64,000 bases of DNA, taken from contig NZ_MVJN01000004.1 in the NCBI RefSeq assembly GCF_003265995.1, positions 1-64,000 on the forward strand. Direction: 5' to 3'. Both the position numbers and the translations under genes were made by a program. Source of the stretch: Legionella quinlivanii (GTDB lineage Bacteria; Pseudomonadota; Gammaproteobacteria; Legionellales; Legionellaceae). The notes beneath the pieces were generated by a model. It searched no databases. It was not told the origin of the DNA and saw nothing but the letters and a program-made list of their open reading frames with translations. Below are positions 62,662 to 64,000 of this stretch, one piece after another; within the stretch, counting starts at the first letter, position 1; every line of letters begins with the position of its first letter.

Positions 62662-64000
62662 ATGCACGATAATATAGAAGAAATAAAACAAAAAATAAAA
62701 AAACTTGAGGAACAGCTTAAAAGAGCAAATTCAATATTATCGTTGCTTTCAGGGCCGGTGGATGAAGAGGAAATAAAAGAAAAATTATTTAAAAACCGTA
62801 TGGTACTCGCAACACTTTATAAAACTAGCCACCAATATAATGAAGCATTTGATCTGCTAGACATTGTTTATGACGATCTCGAATTGGACTCAAATACTGC
62901 AAGCCCCCAATATATCGATGTATTAGAGGGCCTTGTTGAGTGTACTAAGGCCCTGAATAAAAAAGTAGAATGCATAACATATCTTTCAGAATTATTTCTC
63001 AGATTATCTTCTATAACCCAGACTAAATATAAAGAACAAATAATTAAGTATCTGGAGGTATATAAAACTCAATTATCAGCTCAGGAGACTATAGATCTCA
63101 TTGATCTGGTCCTGCAAAATCTGGATAGTGTTTCCTGGACTGGCTCGAAAGTATACAGCTATGCAATGAATCTTAAAATTAAGATTTTAAGTCAATTAAA
63201 GCAATTTGAAGAATGTTATACCTGCTTGAACCTTCTGGCAGAACATCAGTCTACCCGCAATAACCGAATCAATATTAACAACGATGCACTTATTGCTCAT
63301 TTAAATGCGTATAGCCTGGCATGTATCAAGGGCTATTCAATAAAAGAGTTTAGTCAGAAACTGATAAATAGTTATTATCAAAAAATGTCGAGTGGCGAAG
63401 AAGTTGTTTTTGAGCCTGAAGTGGCTGAAAACAAACTGCATTTAATCAAAATCGCCTTCCTTTTTAATCATTTAAATGTATTACCCCCATCATGGTTTCC
63501 TCCCTTCAAAATACAAAAACCTCCGGCACAGTTTCTAATGGAAAGTAGAAGCGAAGTGAGTACGGACCAGACTCACTTGCAACCGTTATCTTATGCGCCT
63601 GAAGAAGAGGTTCAGCCCATACAAGAGCCTGTGCCTGTACCTGAATATATGAAAATCAGAGAAAAAATAACGCTCGCCTGGGATAAGCACGGAGTAGCCG
63701 GTTATACTGATGAAACGCAATTCATTGTAGAGCAATTATTCATACCCCGATCACTTTCTCCAGAACAATTGGAAGCAACTGATCTTAAGTTACCACGTGG
63801 CGGCATATTATATGGTCCCCCCGGCACAGGTAAAACATTGATAGCCCGTACTATTGCTAATGACTTTATTGGGAAAGAGAATGTGACGGTTATTAATGGG
63901 CCTGCTTTAATCTCAAAATACGTAGGCCAGTCAGCTGAAAATCTTCGCCGCATTCTGGACGAGGCGAAAAAAAACCCCGCGGTAACCTATGTGGTCATTA
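62662..64000 (+). CDS. NSF/p97-like AAA+ ATPase, truncated by the window edge
   Basis: At least 446 residues, continuing past the right edge. Start ATG 62662 with aagg upstream. An N-terminal coiled coil (about 4-25) leads into a helical region, perhaps TPR-like (about 40-280), and a Pro-rich linker (about 290-330). The AAA domain follows: RGGILYGPPGTGKTLIART with Walker A at 385-392, then VTVINGPALISKYVGQSAENLRR, which closely resembles the first ATPase domain of eukaryotic NSF (Sec18) and p97. Walker B and later motifs are outside the window. No signal peptide. Likely a eukaryotic-like effector, though a bacterial housekeeping AAA protein is not excluded. Confidence 0.75.
   Translation, partial: MHDNIEEIKQKIKKLEEQLKRANSILSLLSGPVDEEEIKEKLFKNRMVLATLYKTSHQYNEAFDLLDIVYDDLELDSNTASPQYIDVLEGLVECTKALNKKVECITYLSELFLRLSSITQTKYKEQIIKYLEVYKTQLSAQETIDLIDLVLQNLDSVSWTGSKVYSYAMNLKIKILSQLKQFEECYTCLNLLAEHQSTRNNRININNDALIAHLNAYSLACIKGYSIKEFSQKLINSYYQKMSSGEEVVFEPEVAENKLHLIKIAFLFNHLNVLPPSWFPPFKIQKPPAQFLMESRSEVSTDQTHLQPLSYAPEEEVQPIQEPVPVPEYMKIREKITLAWDKHGVAGYTDETQFIVEQLFIPRSLSPEQLEATDLKLPRGGILYGPPGTGKTLIARTIANDFIGKENVTVINGPALISKYVGQSAENLRRILDEAKKNPAVTYVVI

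Overview
The window looks like a chromosomal segment of a Legionella-type gammaproteobacterium. The support is an IcmL/DotI-domain protein, the unlinked lspL-lspM (gspL-gspM) type II secretion pair, a lepA-lepB-DUF4845-rnc operon, low to moderate G+C, dispersed palindromic repeats, and several large proteins with eukaryotic-like folds of the kind Legionella delivers through Dot/Icm. The species cannot be named from the sequence alone.

Layout. 1-7,335: proline iminopeptidase, then a tightly packed minus-strand operon (SDR, HutI, DUF3298 protein, OPT transporter, D-threonine-aldolase-like enzyme). 7,644-16,764: IcmL-like secreted protein, a probable OTU-type (Lot-like) effector, a minimal pilV-pilW-pilX minor-pilin set, hisC-phhB, and a repeat-containing effector candidate. 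16,816-21,874: queA, a degenerate tgt, yajC, secD and secF. 22,062-26,755: ABC-F ATPase YheS and a 931-residue kinase-fold effector candidate. 26,991-42,330: lepA-lepB-DUF4845-rnc, mltB, gspL-gspM, a SPOR lipoprotein, dgt, a HAD-like effector candidate, a possible structured RNA, a 115-kDa-class NAD-glutamate dehydrogenase, three tRNA genes (Glu, Glu, Ala) and a beta-propeller exported protein. 42,467-44,222: a small protein, a GST and a YchJ-family protein.

The most striking region is 44,461-62,490: an 18-kb, single-strand, nearly gapless operon for a flagellum-derived type III apparatus. It has the complete export gate and ATPase (FliP, FliQ, FliR, FlhB, FlhA, FliH, FliI, FliJ, FliO), the MS ring (FliF), rod and hook proteins (FliE, FlgB, FlgC, FlgF, FlgG, FlgE, short FlgD) and the P and L rings (FlgI, FlgH). 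It has no recognisable FliG, no full-length FliM, and no stator, flagellin, filament cap, hook-filament junction, FlgJ, FlgA or chemotaxis gene. The switch components are replaced by a 130-aa orphan and a short SpoA (SctQ-like) protein, and FliF lacks the C-terminal FliG-binding tail. The gene order reads like a conventional flagellar order circularly permuted between fliP and fliQ. Related palindromic elements sit immediately outside both ends. It could be a non-rotating, filament-less hook-type secretion device, and it is the best candidate here for an undescribed system.

The right edge cuts a gene for an NSF/p97-like AAA+ ATPase, another eukaryotic-like effector candidate. All functional calls come from reading motifs; no database search was run.
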